Shown here piece after piece: positions 1-8,136 of a DNA stretch of 53,354 nt. This stretch comes from Planctomycetota bacterium (GTDB taxonomy: Bacteria; Planctomycetota; Phycisphaerae; Phycisphaerales; Phycisphaeraceae): positions 1 to 53,354 of the forward strand of contig JAJRRS010000110.1 of assembly GCA_024279275.1 (NCBI GenBank), written 5' to 3'. Under the pieces are notes generated by a model. That model worked only from the letters and a program-made list of their open reading frames with translations. It had not been told where the DNA came from and did not search any database. The stretch's first letter is position 1. Each line of letters begins with the position of its first letter. The translations under genes were made by a program, and so were the position numbers.

Positions 1-191
1 GTACATGAGCCTCTCCTGTATTCAAGGAAAGGCCCGATGGTCGCAGCAAGTTCAAGTTGATGCAGGTCATCTTCTCTTGCAGATCATTCGCTTGGCAACA
101 CTTATACGAAATCACGGCTCAAACGTTGGGACAGTAGTGAAATCAACTATATGATAGCGTAAAATCTGGGTATAGACCGGAAAAATTGCAA

Positions 192-2231
192 TCACTCCGT
201 CGGCACTTCAACAAACGGTGACATCGGCTCTGCTGGCGCCGGTGGCGCGGGGGTGCCGTTGTTGTTGCGGGGGGGCTTCTTGGGGTCGGGGATGGGGCTG
301 AGTTTTAGTTCGATGCGTGCGAAGGTTGGGCCGGGTCGGCGGATGACGACGGTGTGGCACTGGGTGCCGTTGGTGAATTGGATGTTTGAGCCTAAGACGG
401 GTTGGTTGAAGGTTTCGGTGCTGGGGGTGCCATCGACGACGAGGAAGAATTGGTCGGCTTGTTGTGCGAGCCAGACGAGGTGGTTGCTTAGTGGGCTGAA
501 GGTGAGTTGTTGTGCGTGTTCGTATTCGCCGAGCTGTTGGCCGTCGAGGATGACGGATGGGTAGCCGCCGTTATAAGCGATGTAGGCGAGGTGCTGGCTG
601 TCGGGGCTGAAGGTGAGGGAGTGTGCGTTGATCTGGTTGAAGGATAGGTGTTGGGTGGGTGCGACCCCGGCCAAGGCACCGGGTGCCATGACCGGGCTTT
701 GGGTGGGCTTTGATGGACGCGAAGCCGCAAGCGGCTTGGGTACGGGGGTATTGAATCCGGAGGCGTTTGGTGCGGGGGTGTTATTTTGGATGACGGACCA
801 TTGGCCTTGAGAGAGTGCGGCGTAGGCGAGGTGTTGGCTGTCGGGGCTGAAGCGTAGGCTGCGGAGGGCGAGTTGGGTGTAGGTTTGTTGTTCGTTGCCG
901 TCGTCGACGATGGCCCAGCCGCGCGGGTTTTTAATAGCGTAGATAAGGCGGGAACCGTCGGGGCTGAACAGGAGGCTGTTGTTGCCGACGGCGGCGTATG
1001 GGGGGCTTTGTTTGCCGTTGCGGACGACGTGCCAACGGTTATCGCGTTTGAGTATGGCGGCGAGGGTTTGGCCGTCGTGGTTGAGGAGGAGTTGGCCGGG
1101 GCGGTTAGTGTCGTAGCCGGGGACGTGCAGGTGGTTTTTGTAGACGCGCCATATCTGATCGTCGCCCAGTGCCCAGTAGACAAACGTTTTGCCATCGCCG
1201 CTGAGGACCGGTGGCTGATCGATAAACAGGAAGCCTGCGTCGCTGGCATTGCCATCGCCCACCACCTTGCCCCCACCCCCGCCCCCGGGGTTTCCTCCGT
1301 AGTTGGCCGCGTAGTATTTTCCTGTGTTGCTTGCTGAATCACCTGGTGCGGGTGTGTGTCGATCGACGACGTGGTATCGGCCGTATTTCATGGCGACGTA
1401 GAGGACGCGCGGGCCTTGTTGTGCGGTGATCGGTGGTGTGGTGAATCGTTCCCATGTTGGGCCGGGGTCGCCGTTGATAACCATGCGCCAGTGTTGGCCG
1501 TCGAACGCGGCATAGGCGAGCGTGGCGGAGTCGGATGTAAAGACGAGTTGATCCCAGTCGATGGCATCGGCGAGTGGTTGGGGCAGATCGCCCTCGACGA
1601 CGAAGCGTTGCTGATCGAGTTTGGCGAGGTAAACAAGTCGTCTGCCGTCGGGGCTGAAACGGACGGGTGTGACGGGTTCGTAGCCCTCGATCCAGTCTCT
1701 GCCATGATGTAGTTTCCAGCCAAGCTCGACCTGGACGACCGCAATACTCTTGCTATCGGGCGCGAAGGTCGGGTTGGTCGTCTTGAGGGTGCCGACGATG
1801 TTGTGGCCGCTGTGGGTGTAGCCGTCGTGCTGGAGGTAGCTGCCGTAGCGGAGTTGGTAGGCGACGTTGGCGGAATCTGGGCTGACAGAGAAGGTGTTGG
1901 GGTAGATCAGTTGTTGCGGTGAATTGCCGCCGAGGTGGACGGTTTTCTGGGAGACGATGGGGGGCAGGCTGGGTGTAGCCGTGACGGGCTGGGGGTGTTG
2001 CTGGGGGGAAGCTGGGGGGGAAGCCGGGGGGGAAGCCGGGGGGGAAGCCGGGGGGGAAGCCGGGGGGGAAGCCGGGGTTGAAACCGATGGGGAATCGGAA
2101 GCGGGAGCGTCCGGGGGGGCCGGGGGGTAGGCGATCAGGATGTGTGAGAACCGGGCTTGGCAGAGGGTCGCAGTGGTGGCGATCAGCACGGCCGAGAATA
2201 ATATGCTTTGAGCAGCGGTACGGGTATTCAC
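192..2231 (-). CDS. Secreted TolB/PD40-like beta-propeller protein
   Basis: Exported protein of 679 residues that reads as a PD40 (TolB-like) beta-propeller; its ligand is not evident. Seen: GTG start with a GGGAGAA ribosome site just upstream, a signal peptide over residues 1-26 ending LCQA, about six PPAS units near residues 50-77, then many short repeats of the form F-S-P-D-x-x-x-L-x-Y (FSPDGRRLVYLA, FSPDSQHLAYIA) that mark the blades, and a proline-rich tail. A glycine run near residue 320 interrupts one blade. Known: such propellers usually mediate binding in the periplasm or on the surface. The next gene on the right, dnaN, points the other way, so this gene is probably transcribed alone. 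Confident on fold and export, not on role. Confidence 0.75.
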   Translation of the reverse strand: MNTRTAAQSILFSAVLIATTATLCQARFSHILIAYPPAPPDAPASDSPSVSTPASPPASPPASPPASPPASPPASPQQHPQPVTATPSLPPIVSQKTVHLGGNSPQQLIYPNTFSVSPDSANVAYQLRYGSYLQHDGYTHSGHNIVGTLKTTNPTFAPDSKSIAVVQVELGWKLHHGRDWIEGYEPVTPVRFSPDGRRLVYLAKLDQQRFVVEGDLPQPLADAIDWDQLVFTSDSATLAYAAFDGQHWRMVINGDPGPTWERFTTPPITAQQGPRVLYVAMKYGRYHVVDRHTPAPGDSASNTGKYYAANYGGNPGGGGGGKVVGDGNASDAGFLFIDQPPVLSGDGKTFVYWALGDDQIWRVYKNHLHVPGYDTNRPGQLLLNHDGQTLAAILKRDNRWHVVRNGKQSPPYAAVGNNSLLFSPDGSRLIYAIKNPRGWAIVDDGNEQQTYTQLALRSLRFSPDSQHLAYAALSQGQWSVIQNNTPAPNASGFNTPVPKPLAASRPSKPTQSPVMAPGALAGVAPTQHLSFNQINAHSLTFSPDSQHLAYIAYNGGYPSVILDGQQLGEYEHAQQLTFSPLSNHLVWLAQQADQFFLVVDGTPSTETFNQPVLGSNIQFTNGTQCHTVVIRRPGPTFARIELKLSPIPDPKKPPRNNNGTPAPPAPAEPMSPFVEVPTE
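2002..2077. repeat. 12-bp G-rich tandem repeat inside the propeller gene
   Basis: About six copies of a 12-bp unit (core GGGGGAAGCC on the plus strand) encode the PPAS repeats of the flanking protein. The period is a multiple of three, so gain or loss of units keeps the frame. Confidence 0.85.
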
Positions 2232-2432
2232 AGGCTTTCTCCCTTCCTAGACCGTAGATCCAGCACCCGGGCGTACAAAAAAATGGGTGTATGCCCTCTG
2301 TTATCGGTGAAATCCGGGGCTATCTTGGGGGCTACCTGGAGGCCTCCCGGGGGTATCACATGACCTCGCTGGGCTTGCCGGGGCGGGGGTCTGGCGGTAC
2401 CTTGTGCTGCTCTAAAATAGAAGGTGATTCCT

Positions 2433-3533
2433 ATGAAAGTGATTTGCGATCGCGGCGCTCTGGTCGAGTCCTTGAACGTCATCGGCGGCGTGGTGGCGGC
2501 GCGGACCCCCCGGGCGGCATTGACCTGTGTCAAGCTCACCGCTGACAAAGACGGCCTATCGCTGTCGGCAACCGATGGCGAGATATCGCTGAGCCTGACT
2601 ACCGCGCGCGTCGAAACCTCCGAGCCTGGCGAGGCACTGATCCCAGCGGACAAGCTGCAGCAGATCGTGCGCGAGTCGACCGACCCGACACTGACCCTGC
2701 ACACCGAGCAGGACGTGGCACACATCACCGGGCAGGACTCCAAGTTCAAGGTGTTCGGCCAACCTGCGGGCGACTTCCCGACGATCCCGAAATTCAAGGG
2801 CGACGCTGACTTCGAGGTCACGGCGGGTGAGCTGCACCGGCTGATCGCGATGACCATCTTCGCCACCGCACGGGAGAACAGCCGGTACGCCATCAACGGT
2901 GTCTTAATCGAACGTAAAAAGAAGAAGCTGGTCGTGGTCGCAACCGACGGGCACCGTTTGGCTCTGGCGCGGGGCACGTGCAAGCCGTCTTCGGATGAGG
3001 AGCAGGTCGCGATCGTGCCGACCAAGGCGCTGAACCTGCTGCTGCGGTTGTTTGATGATGCGGACCAGACCGTGCGTGTGAAGATTGCTGACAACCAGAT
3101 ATTGTTCGCAACCGATCATGCGGAGCTTTCGTCGAACCTGGTGGACGGCAACTTCCCGCCTTACAAAGACGTGGTGCCTAAGGATGGCGACAAGAAGGCG
3201 TCGGTTTCGACGGACCTCTTTATCAGCGGTGTTCGCCGGGCGGCGTTGCTGACCAATGAAGAATCCAAGGGCGTGCGGATGGCGTTCGCGCCGGAGGGTC
3301 TGACGCTACGCAGCCGGGCACCTGAGATGGGTGAGGCGGAGATCAACGTGGACCTGGCGGAGTATGCAGGCGAGCCGATTGAGATCGGGTTTAACCCCGC
3401 GTACCTGCTGGATGCGTTGAAGGTGGTGGACGATAATCAGGTGCAGTTGGAGTTTAAGGCTCCGAACAAGCCGGGCGTCTTGCGGACCGGGCCTAACTTT
3501 TTGTATGTGATCATGCCGGTGAATCTGCAATAG
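2433..3533 (+). CDS. dnaN: DNA polymerase III subunit beta (sliding clamp)
   Basis: Ring-shaped processivity clamp of the replicative polymerase, and the docking platform for mismatch repair and other polymerases. The protein matches DnaN along its whole length: it begins MKVICDRGALVESLN, has the ATDGHRLALA segment mid-protein, and ends in the conserved YVIMPVNLQ, close to the usual C-terminal MPMRL. An in-frame GTG lies 9 bases earlier, but ATG at 2433 has a GAAGGTG ribosome site at the right spacing and gives 366 residues, the family norm. dnaA, recF and gyrB are not in the window, so this dnaN is outside the classical origin cluster, or the cluster has been broken up. Downstream comes a REP-like palindrome and then iscX. 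Confidence 0.97.
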   Translation: MKVICDRGALVESLNVIGGVVAARTPRAALTCVKLTADKDGLSLSATDGEISLSLTTARVETSEPGEALIPADKLQQIVRESTDPTLTLHTEQDVAHITGQDSKFKVFGQPAGDFPTIPKFKGDADFEVTAGELHRLIAMTIFATARENSRYAINGVLIERKKKKLVVVATDGHRLALARGTCKPSSDEEQVAIVPTKALNLLLRLFDDADQTVRVKIADNQILFATDHAELSSNLVDGNFPPYKDVVPKDGDKKASVSTDLFISGVRRAALLTNEESKGVRMAFAPEGLTLRSRAPEMGEAEINVDLAEYAGEPIEIGFNPAYLLDALKVVDDNQVQLEFKAPNKPGVLRTGPNFLYVIMPVNLQ

Positions 3534-3536
3534 CAG

Positions 3537-3566
3537 GTGCTGGCCGCAAGCGGCCAGGCTAAACGG
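3537..3566. repeat. REP-like palindrome, single-stem copy
   Basis: A perfect 8-bp stem, CTGGCCGC/GCGGCCAG with a two-base loop, is followed by GGCTAAAC, just after the dnaN stop. The same stem and GGCTAAAC end recur at 5194-5245 and, altered, at 18753-18803. Confidence 0.75.
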
Positions 3567-3654
3567 GTGCCGGGGTTTACATTGTTGTGTGGCGGCCTAG
3601 AATCTCATACGGGCCACGGTGGCCCGACGCCCTTTACTCGCCGGGAGGTGAGCG

Positions 3655-4008
3655 ATGCCCATGACGTTTGGCTGGACCGACATTGAAGACATCGTATTGG
3701 CACTGGACGAGGCGCACCCGGAAATGGATGCGTTGAGTGTTCGGTTTACCGACCTTCGCAAGATGGTCGAGGCGTTGGACGAGTTCGAGGCCGAGCCGGG
3801 GCACAACGTGAATGAGCAGATCCTCGAAGCGATCCAAGCCGGGTGGCACGAGGAGCGTCAGGAGCAGGCGGCGCTGGGTCGGGATGAGGATGAACCCGGA
3901 GGCGAGTCGGGGGATGAACTGGGGGACAATCCGGGGGGGGAGCCGGGGGACAATCCGGGGGAATCGGGGGACAGGCGGGGGTACGAACCGAACCAGCCGT
4001 TCCGCTGA
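3655..4008 (+). CDS. iscX: IscX-like Fe-S assembly protein with a low-complexity tail
   Basis: Small acidic protein of the IscX (YfhJ) family, which binds iron and the cysteine desulfurase IscS and modulates Fe-S cluster assembly. Residues 1-72 carry the family pattern: W-T-D-I-E-D-I near the start, the VRFTDLRKMVEALDEF block, then NEQILEAIQAGW. Ordinary IscX is about 66-70 residues. This one has an extra tail of about 45 residues made of G, E, D and P, encoded by CCGGGGG-type repeats. The start has a strong GGGAGGTG ribosome site. No iscS, iscU or ferredoxin gene lies nearby, whereas in proteobacteria iscX closes the isc operon. Family call is confident; function of the tail is unknown and it may be disordered. 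Confidence 0.82.
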   Translation: MPMTFGWTDIEDIVLALDEAHPEMDALSVRFTDLRKMVEALDEFEAEPGHNVNEQILEAIQAGWHEERQEQAALGRDEDEPGGESGDELGDNPGGEPGDNPGESGDRRGYEPNQPFR

Positions 4009-4176
4009 ACCGGGAAGCGTCGGGCGTGACGGTGTTCACCGATGGTAATCGGGGGGAGGCCGGGGGAACGGGGGGAAGCCGAGGTGGCGGTTCGGGTATT
4101 AATTTCATTTGTTTTCAGATGTTTTCTGTGCCAAATCTGCCTTCACGGGCCGGATCGGCTAGAGTATGAGTGAATC

Positions 4177-4854
4177 ATGAAACCAGCCGAACTTTCAGCC
4201 TCCGATCCGGCATCGATCGCCGTTACGGGAACCACACCCGAACAGCCCAAGGCTCCGATTCGCGCGATGCCTGAGCCTCCCAAGGTCGGCTGGTTCAAGA
4301 AAAAAATACACCGGATGGAAGCCCGGATATCCCGGCTCTCGACCAAAAACAACTTCTGGCACCGCGTGTGTTCCTGGGTCTTTTTGCCGTTGGCCTACCG
4401 CAGCGGGATCAAGTTCCGCCACGTCACCGGCGACTCTTTCTCCGTGGTCCTGCCGTTCCGCCGATTCAACAAGAACTGGTACTCCGCGATGGCTGGGGCG
4501 TCGCTACTGGGCAACTCCGAGGTCGCAGGCGGCATGTTCGTCTTCGGCAAGTGCGGCGGAGACTATACCGTCGTCTGCAAGCACCTGGACTACAAGTTCC
4601 TACGCCCCTGCTACGGCCCGGCGATCTACAACATCGAGCCTAAGGAAGACATCGAACCATTGGTCAAATCCGGCGGCGAGTTCAACATCACGCTGGAGAT
4701 GTCGGTGGTTCAGGCGGTGCATAAAAAAGACAAGGCCGAACCCCGCGTCGGCAAGGCGACGATCATCTTCCACGTCACACCCAAGGCCCACGCAAGGGCG
4801 AAGTGGCACCGACGGCTGCAACGGCTGGCGGGGAAGCAGAATAAAAACAACTAA
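4177..4854 (+). CDS. DUF4442-like hotdog-fold protein
   Basis: Protein of 225 residues with a proline-rich N-terminus and a basic stretch near residues 45-60. From about residue 75 it resembles hotdog-fold (thioesterase-like, DUF4442) proteins: SGIKFRHVTGDSFSVVLPF, then an N-x-x-x-x-x-M-A-G-A turn, a GG-M helix region, and a strand with KHLDYKFLRPCYGPA. Proteins of this fold act on acyl-CoA or acyl carriers, but no catalytic residue can be named here. It stands between iscX and a divergent small membrane protein, with no partner that gives away a pathway. Alternative: an uncharacterised planctomycete-specific hotdog protein with no enzymatic role. Confidence 0.55.
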   Translation: MKPAELSASDPASIAVTGTTPEQPKAPIRAMPEPPKVGWFKKKIHRMEARISRLSTKNNFWHRVCSWVFLPLAYRSGIKFRHVTGDSFSVVLPFRRFNKNWYSAMAGASLLGNSEVAGGMFVFGKCGGDYTVVCKHLDYKFLRPCYGPAIYNIEPKEDIEPLVKSGGEFNITLEMSVVQAVHKKDKAEPRVGKATIIFHVTPKAHARAKWHRRLQRLAGKQNKNN

Positions 4855-4887
4855 ACACCCCGAAGCCCCAAGGTTTACCCTTAGCGG

Positions 4888-5139
4888 TTAGACGTTGGTG
4901 TAATCTTCCAATTCTCTTAGCTCTGTAGAAATGGCCTTCACCTTAAGATGGCAGAAATAAGTGGCCGCAGGCCAGATGATTGCCATAATACAGATCCCTG
5001 AAACGTTAGCATTCGGATTGTTTGTTACCCACGTCAAAAAAAGTGCAAGCAGAGCCATTACGAAGAGAAATAGCGATCCGAAACGTGCAAACCGGTAGGA
5101 GCGGAGCTTGTTTCGGAGTTTGGTTTGGTGGTCGCTCAT
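4888..5139 (-). CDS. Small two-helix membrane protein, unknown function
   Basis: Predicted protein of 83 residues with a basic N-terminus (MSDHQTKLRNKLRSYRFAR), two hydrophobic segments near residues 20-38 and 46-62, and a charged, helix-forming C-terminal end. No family is recognised. The start is uncertain: ATG at 5139 is chosen because the preceding in-frame stretch looks non-coding, but an ATG at 5157 is also possible and neither has a good ribosome site. The region is less GC-rich than its neighbours. It is divergent from the membrane protein at 5286, with a REP-like palindrome between them. Confidence 0.5.
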   Translation of the reverse strand: MSDHQTKLRNKLRSYRFARFGSLFLFVMALLALFLTWVTNNPNANVSGICIMAIIWPAATYFCHLKVKAISTELRELEDYTNV

Positions 5140-5193
5140 GATGCCGGGCAATTCCATGTGAAGACGCCGAAATATTGTACCCACATTGCACGC

Positions 5194-5245
5194 GTTTAGC
5201 CCGGTCGCTTGCGACCGGTACTGGCCGCGAGCGGCCAGGCTAAAC
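5194..5245. repeat. REP-like double palindrome with GTTTAGCC ends
   Basis: A 52-bp element bounded by GTTTAGCC and its complement GGCTAAAC. Inside are two stem-loops in a row, GGTCGC/GCGACC and CTGGCCGC/GCGGCCAG, so the whole can fold as a cruciform or a two-hairpin RNA. It lies between two divergent genes. Related copies are at 3537, 18753 and, degenerate, near 13590. Confidence 0.8.
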
Positions 5246-5285
5246 GGGAAGACGGGGACGTTGCGAAATCGGTACACTCTCACGC

Positions 5286-6563
5286 ATGACGGACGTGGCA
5301 TGCCAGTCGGAATCAGGTGACACCCCCCCACCCATGCGTGGCCCACTCGCGGCGATCATGTGGGCGTTTTTTCTGGGGTGTTCGTGGACGTGGGTGATCG
5401 GGATGTTTTTTCCGGTGTTGCTTGTGCGGGATTACGGGGTTTGGGGTTGGGTGGCGTTTGCGTTGCCCAACGTGGTTGGGGCGGCGGCGATGGGTTGGGT
5501 ATTGAAGGATGCGGGTGTCAGCCGGGGGTTGGTGGAGCGTCACGGGGCGGCCTGCCGGTGGTTTGGGTTGGTGACGGTGGCGTATCAGCTATATCTGATC
5601 GGTGCGTTGGCTGGGCCGATGGGTTTGACGGTGGCTGGGTTGGTGGCGTTGGGGGTGCTGGTGATTGGCCGGGCTGACAATCTTCGTGACACTTTCGCGG
5701 CGTTGCTGATTTTTGCGGTGTCGGTCGGGCTGTTTATCTATGCACAAACCACCGGCCAACTGTGGACACGCCTGGACCCGACTGCGTTCATTCCCAGGCT
5801 GACCACGCTGGACCTTTACTTCTTTGCACCGGCGGCGTTGTTTGGGTTTGCATTGTGTCCGTACCTGGATTTGACGTTTCACCGTGCGCGGCAGGCGACT
5901 TCTCCGGGGGCGGGGCGGGCGGCGTTTACGGTCGGGTTCGGTGTCGTTTTCTTTTCGATGATTGTTTTTTCACTGGCGTATGCGGGGGGGCTGGCCAACG
6001 CGACGGGTCATATTGGATACGACCTGTCGCCGATACTTTGGCCGGTGTTGCTGGTGCAACTGGTGGTGCAGGGCGGGTTCACGGTGGCGGTGCATATCCG
6101 GGGCCTGATTGGCCAAGGCGGCGGGCGAGACCGGGGGCAGGGGGAGGTCCGGGGGCGGGGGCAACTCCGGGGGGGACTCCGGGGGGGGCGGGCGGAGTTT
6201 GGGCTGTTTATCACGCTGGCACTGGGGCTGATGCTGGGGCTGGGGGTGTTGTTGGTGGACGGAGAACCCGGGCCTTGGATAAAGTGGAACTTCGTCACCT
6301 CGGTCACAGAACTGGGCTACCGCGGGTTCCTGATGCTCTACGGCACGGTGTTCCCCGCCTATGTCTTTTTGTGCATGATCCCGACTTACCGACAGGTTTC
6401 GCACAAGGCAAAAATCTATGTCTTCGCTGTCGCCGCCACGCTAAGCTATCCGCTCGCCTGCGTCGCTTTTATCGCGAATCGATCGGTGTGGGTGGTTGCG
6501 ATTTTTGTTGTGATGGTGGGAGCGCGATGTGTGATCGAGGTGTTGCCGAGGAGAAGCGATTAG
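5286..6563 (+). CDS. Polytopic membrane protein, transporter-like
   Basis: Integral membrane protein of 425 residues with roughly ten to eleven hydrophobic spans. A recognisable stretch near residues 183-200, GFALCPYLDLTFHRARQ, resembles a conserved loop in sodium/solute-symporter-like proteins of planctomycetes, but substrate and mechanism cannot be told. Between two spans (about residues 272-302) lies an Arg/Gly/Gln-rich loop encoded by a CCGGGGG-type repeat, probably cytoplasmic and disordered. ATG at 5286 is used; ATG at 5334, just before the first span, is an alternative. Downstream, a heptamer array separates it from the RdgC-like gene. Confidence 0.6.
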   Translation: MTDVACQSESGDTPPPMRGPLAAIMWAFFLGCSWTWVIGMFFPVLLVRDYGVWGWVAFALPNVVGAAAMGWVLKDAGVSRGLVERHGAACRWFGLVTVAYQLYLIGALAGPMGLTVAGLVALGVLVIGRADNLRDTFAALLIFAVSVGLFIYAQTTGQLWTRLDPTAFIPRLTTLDLYFFAPAALFGFALCPYLDLTFHRARQATSPGAGRAAFTVGFGVVFFSMIVFSLAYAGGLANATGHIGYDLSPILWPVLLVQLVVQGGFTVAVHIRGLIGQGGGRDRGQGEVRGRGQLRGGLRGGRAEFGLFITLALGLMLGLGVLLVDGEPGPWIKWNFVTSVTELGYRGFLMLYGTVFPAYVFLCMIPTYRQVSHKAKIYVFAVAATLSYPLACVAFIANRSVWVVAIFVVMVGARCVIEVLPRRSD

Positions 6564-6586
6564 CGATTAGCAGTTAGCCCGGAATT

Positions 6587-6735
6587 CCAGACCCCGAACC
6601 CCAGACCCAAAACCACCCAGCCCTTCGCTTTGCTCAGGACCGGCGTTGGGGAAGACTTGTTTCGATTTTCCCAGACCCCAGACCCTAGACCCTAGACCCT
6701 AGACCCTAGACCCTAGACCTTGAACCCTATACCCA
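6587..6735. repeat. Heptamer array (CCCTAGA / CCCCAGA)
   Basis: After a few scattered CCCCAGA units near 6587-6612, a dense run from about 6670 carries some six consecutive CCCTAGA heptamers and ends 10 bases before the next start codon. The same heptamer, on one strand or the other, recurs at 12861, 33213 and 34588. Confidence 0.9.
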
Positions 6736-6744
6736 AAGAACCCC

Positions 6745-8079
6745 ATGCCATTTTCTTCTGGACGTGTCACATTCTGCCAGTTCGCTGTGTCCGGCGACGC
6801 CCCGAGTTCTGCCGACGAGACGGCGTTGTCGATCCTTAACGAGCACGCCTTTAAGGAAACCGAGATCGGCGCACCCGATGAGGTCGAAGCGGGGTTCGTC
6901 ACCGGCGAACACATCCTCGATACCCAATTCACTTACGAGAAGAACGGCTTCGGCAATGCCCTGCTGTTCGCGGTGCGGATTGATACCCATAAAGTTCCAT
7001 CGGACTTGAAGCAGGCCTACCGCAAGATCAACGAGCGGGCGGCGGCGGCGGGCAACCCATCGGGGTTTGCGAGCAAGGCTGATAAACGTGATGCCAAGGA
7101 CGAGGCTGAGCGGACATTACGCGACGACCTGGCGGCGGGGAAATTTCGGCGATCCAAGATGATCCAACTGCTCTGGGACCTCGACACACAAACCGTCTAC
7201 TGCGGCGCGATCGGGACAACGGTGCAGGAACAGATCGCCAAGCTGTTCAAGTCAGCGTTCGCGGTGAACCTGCAATACCAGAGTGCGGGGACGTTGGCGG
7301 GGCGGATCTTGTTGAACCAGGGCAAGGGCCGGGACTATGAAGACCTGCGCCCAAGCGCGTTTACCGCCCCGCCGGCTGGCGCGACCGATGCTCAGGATGA
7401 TGAAGACTTTATCGAAGGCCCGCGCGACACGAATACGCCGATGGTCCCCTGGGTCGTCAAGTCGGTCGATCTGAAAGATTTTCTGGGCAACGAGTTTCTC
7501 TATTGGATCTGGTGGCTGGCGGAGACGGATGACGGCACGCTGACCATCAAGGATAAGGCTGGGCGGGAGTCGGAAGTATTCTTCGCGATCGACAAGGCGC
7601 TGGACATGGATTGCGCCTGGGACGCGGGGGGGAAGCTGACCCTCCGCGGCGCTGGGCCGACCCGATTGATCGAAGCCAGCGACGCGCTAAAGACCGGGAA
7701 ATGGCCGCGGAAGATGGGCCTGATCGTTTCCGACGGCGAACACCAGTGGGAGCTGACTTTTCAGAGCGACCAGTGGGCCGTCTCCGCTGCCCTACTTCCC
7801 ACCATTGAAGATGCCGCCGGCCCGCGTGAACAGCTCGAGCAACGCCTGGAATTGGCACGCACCCTGGCACAGACCCTCGACGGGATGTACCGGGCGTTTT
7901 TAGAGGCCCGTACCGGTAGCGGCTGGCCCACCAAACGCACCGCCATCCGCCAATGGGTCAAGGATCGGAACCGGCCCGCCAAGACTGTCACGACCCCCGT
8001 GGCCCCAGTACCCCCGGTTCCCCCGGTTCCCCCGGTTCCCCCGGTAGAAAATCTGGAAACAACTGAAGTTTCAGTGTGA
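6745..8079 (+). CDS. RdgC-like recombination-associated protein
   Basis: Protein of 444 residues resembling RdgC, a DNA-binding protein that forms a ring on duplex DNA and restrains RecA. Matching features: an N-terminal part ending in a basic, charged helix around residues 90-135 (KADKRDAKDEAERTLRDDL) followed by R-R-S-K-M-I-Q-L-L-W-D-L-D and a strand giving VYCGAIGTTVQEQIAKLFK, the order seen in RdgC. The protein is longer than the roughly 300 residues of proteobacterial RdgC. A PPV repeat tail (about residues 420-435) comes from a 9-bp CCCCCGGTT tandem. Upstream is the heptamer array with only a weak ribosome site; ald follows. Inferred from pattern only; a planctomycete-specific relative is possible. 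Confidence 0.55.
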   Translation: MPFSSGRVTFCQFAVSGDAPSSADETALSILNEHAFKETEIGAPDEVEAGFVTGEHILDTQFTYEKNGFGNALLFAVRIDTHKVPSDLKQAYRKINERAAAAGNPSGFASKADKRDAKDEAERTLRDDLAAGKFRRSKMIQLLWDLDTQTVYCGAIGTTVQEQIAKLFKSAFAVNLQYQSAGTLAGRILLNQGKGRDYEDLRPSAFTAPPAGATDAQDDEDFIEGPRDTNTPMVPWVVKSVDLKDFLGNEFLYWIWWLAETDDGTLTIKDKAGRESEVFFAIDKALDMDCAWDAGGKLTLRGAGPTRLIEASDALKTGKWPRKMGLIVSDGEHQWELTFQSDQWAVSAALLPTIEDAAGPREQLEQRLELARTLAQTLDGMYRAFLEARTGSGWPTKRTAIRQWVKDRNRPAKTVTTPVAPVPPVPPVPPVPPVENLETTEVSV

Positions 8080-8136
8080 CGGATCGGGTTATTCTAGTAC
8101 AATGCGATGCTGGCCTCTTTTTAACAGGAGTGAGCG

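Noticed and set aside
2..154. Open frame at the left edge, about 50 codons to a TGA
   Set aside because: It could be the end of a gene outside the window (GKARWSQQVQVDAGHLLLQI), but it is too short to assign and has no supporting feature.
6670..6720. Heptamer array as a true telomere or replicon end
   Set aside because: It is internal, short, and the same unit occurs at several other internal sites.
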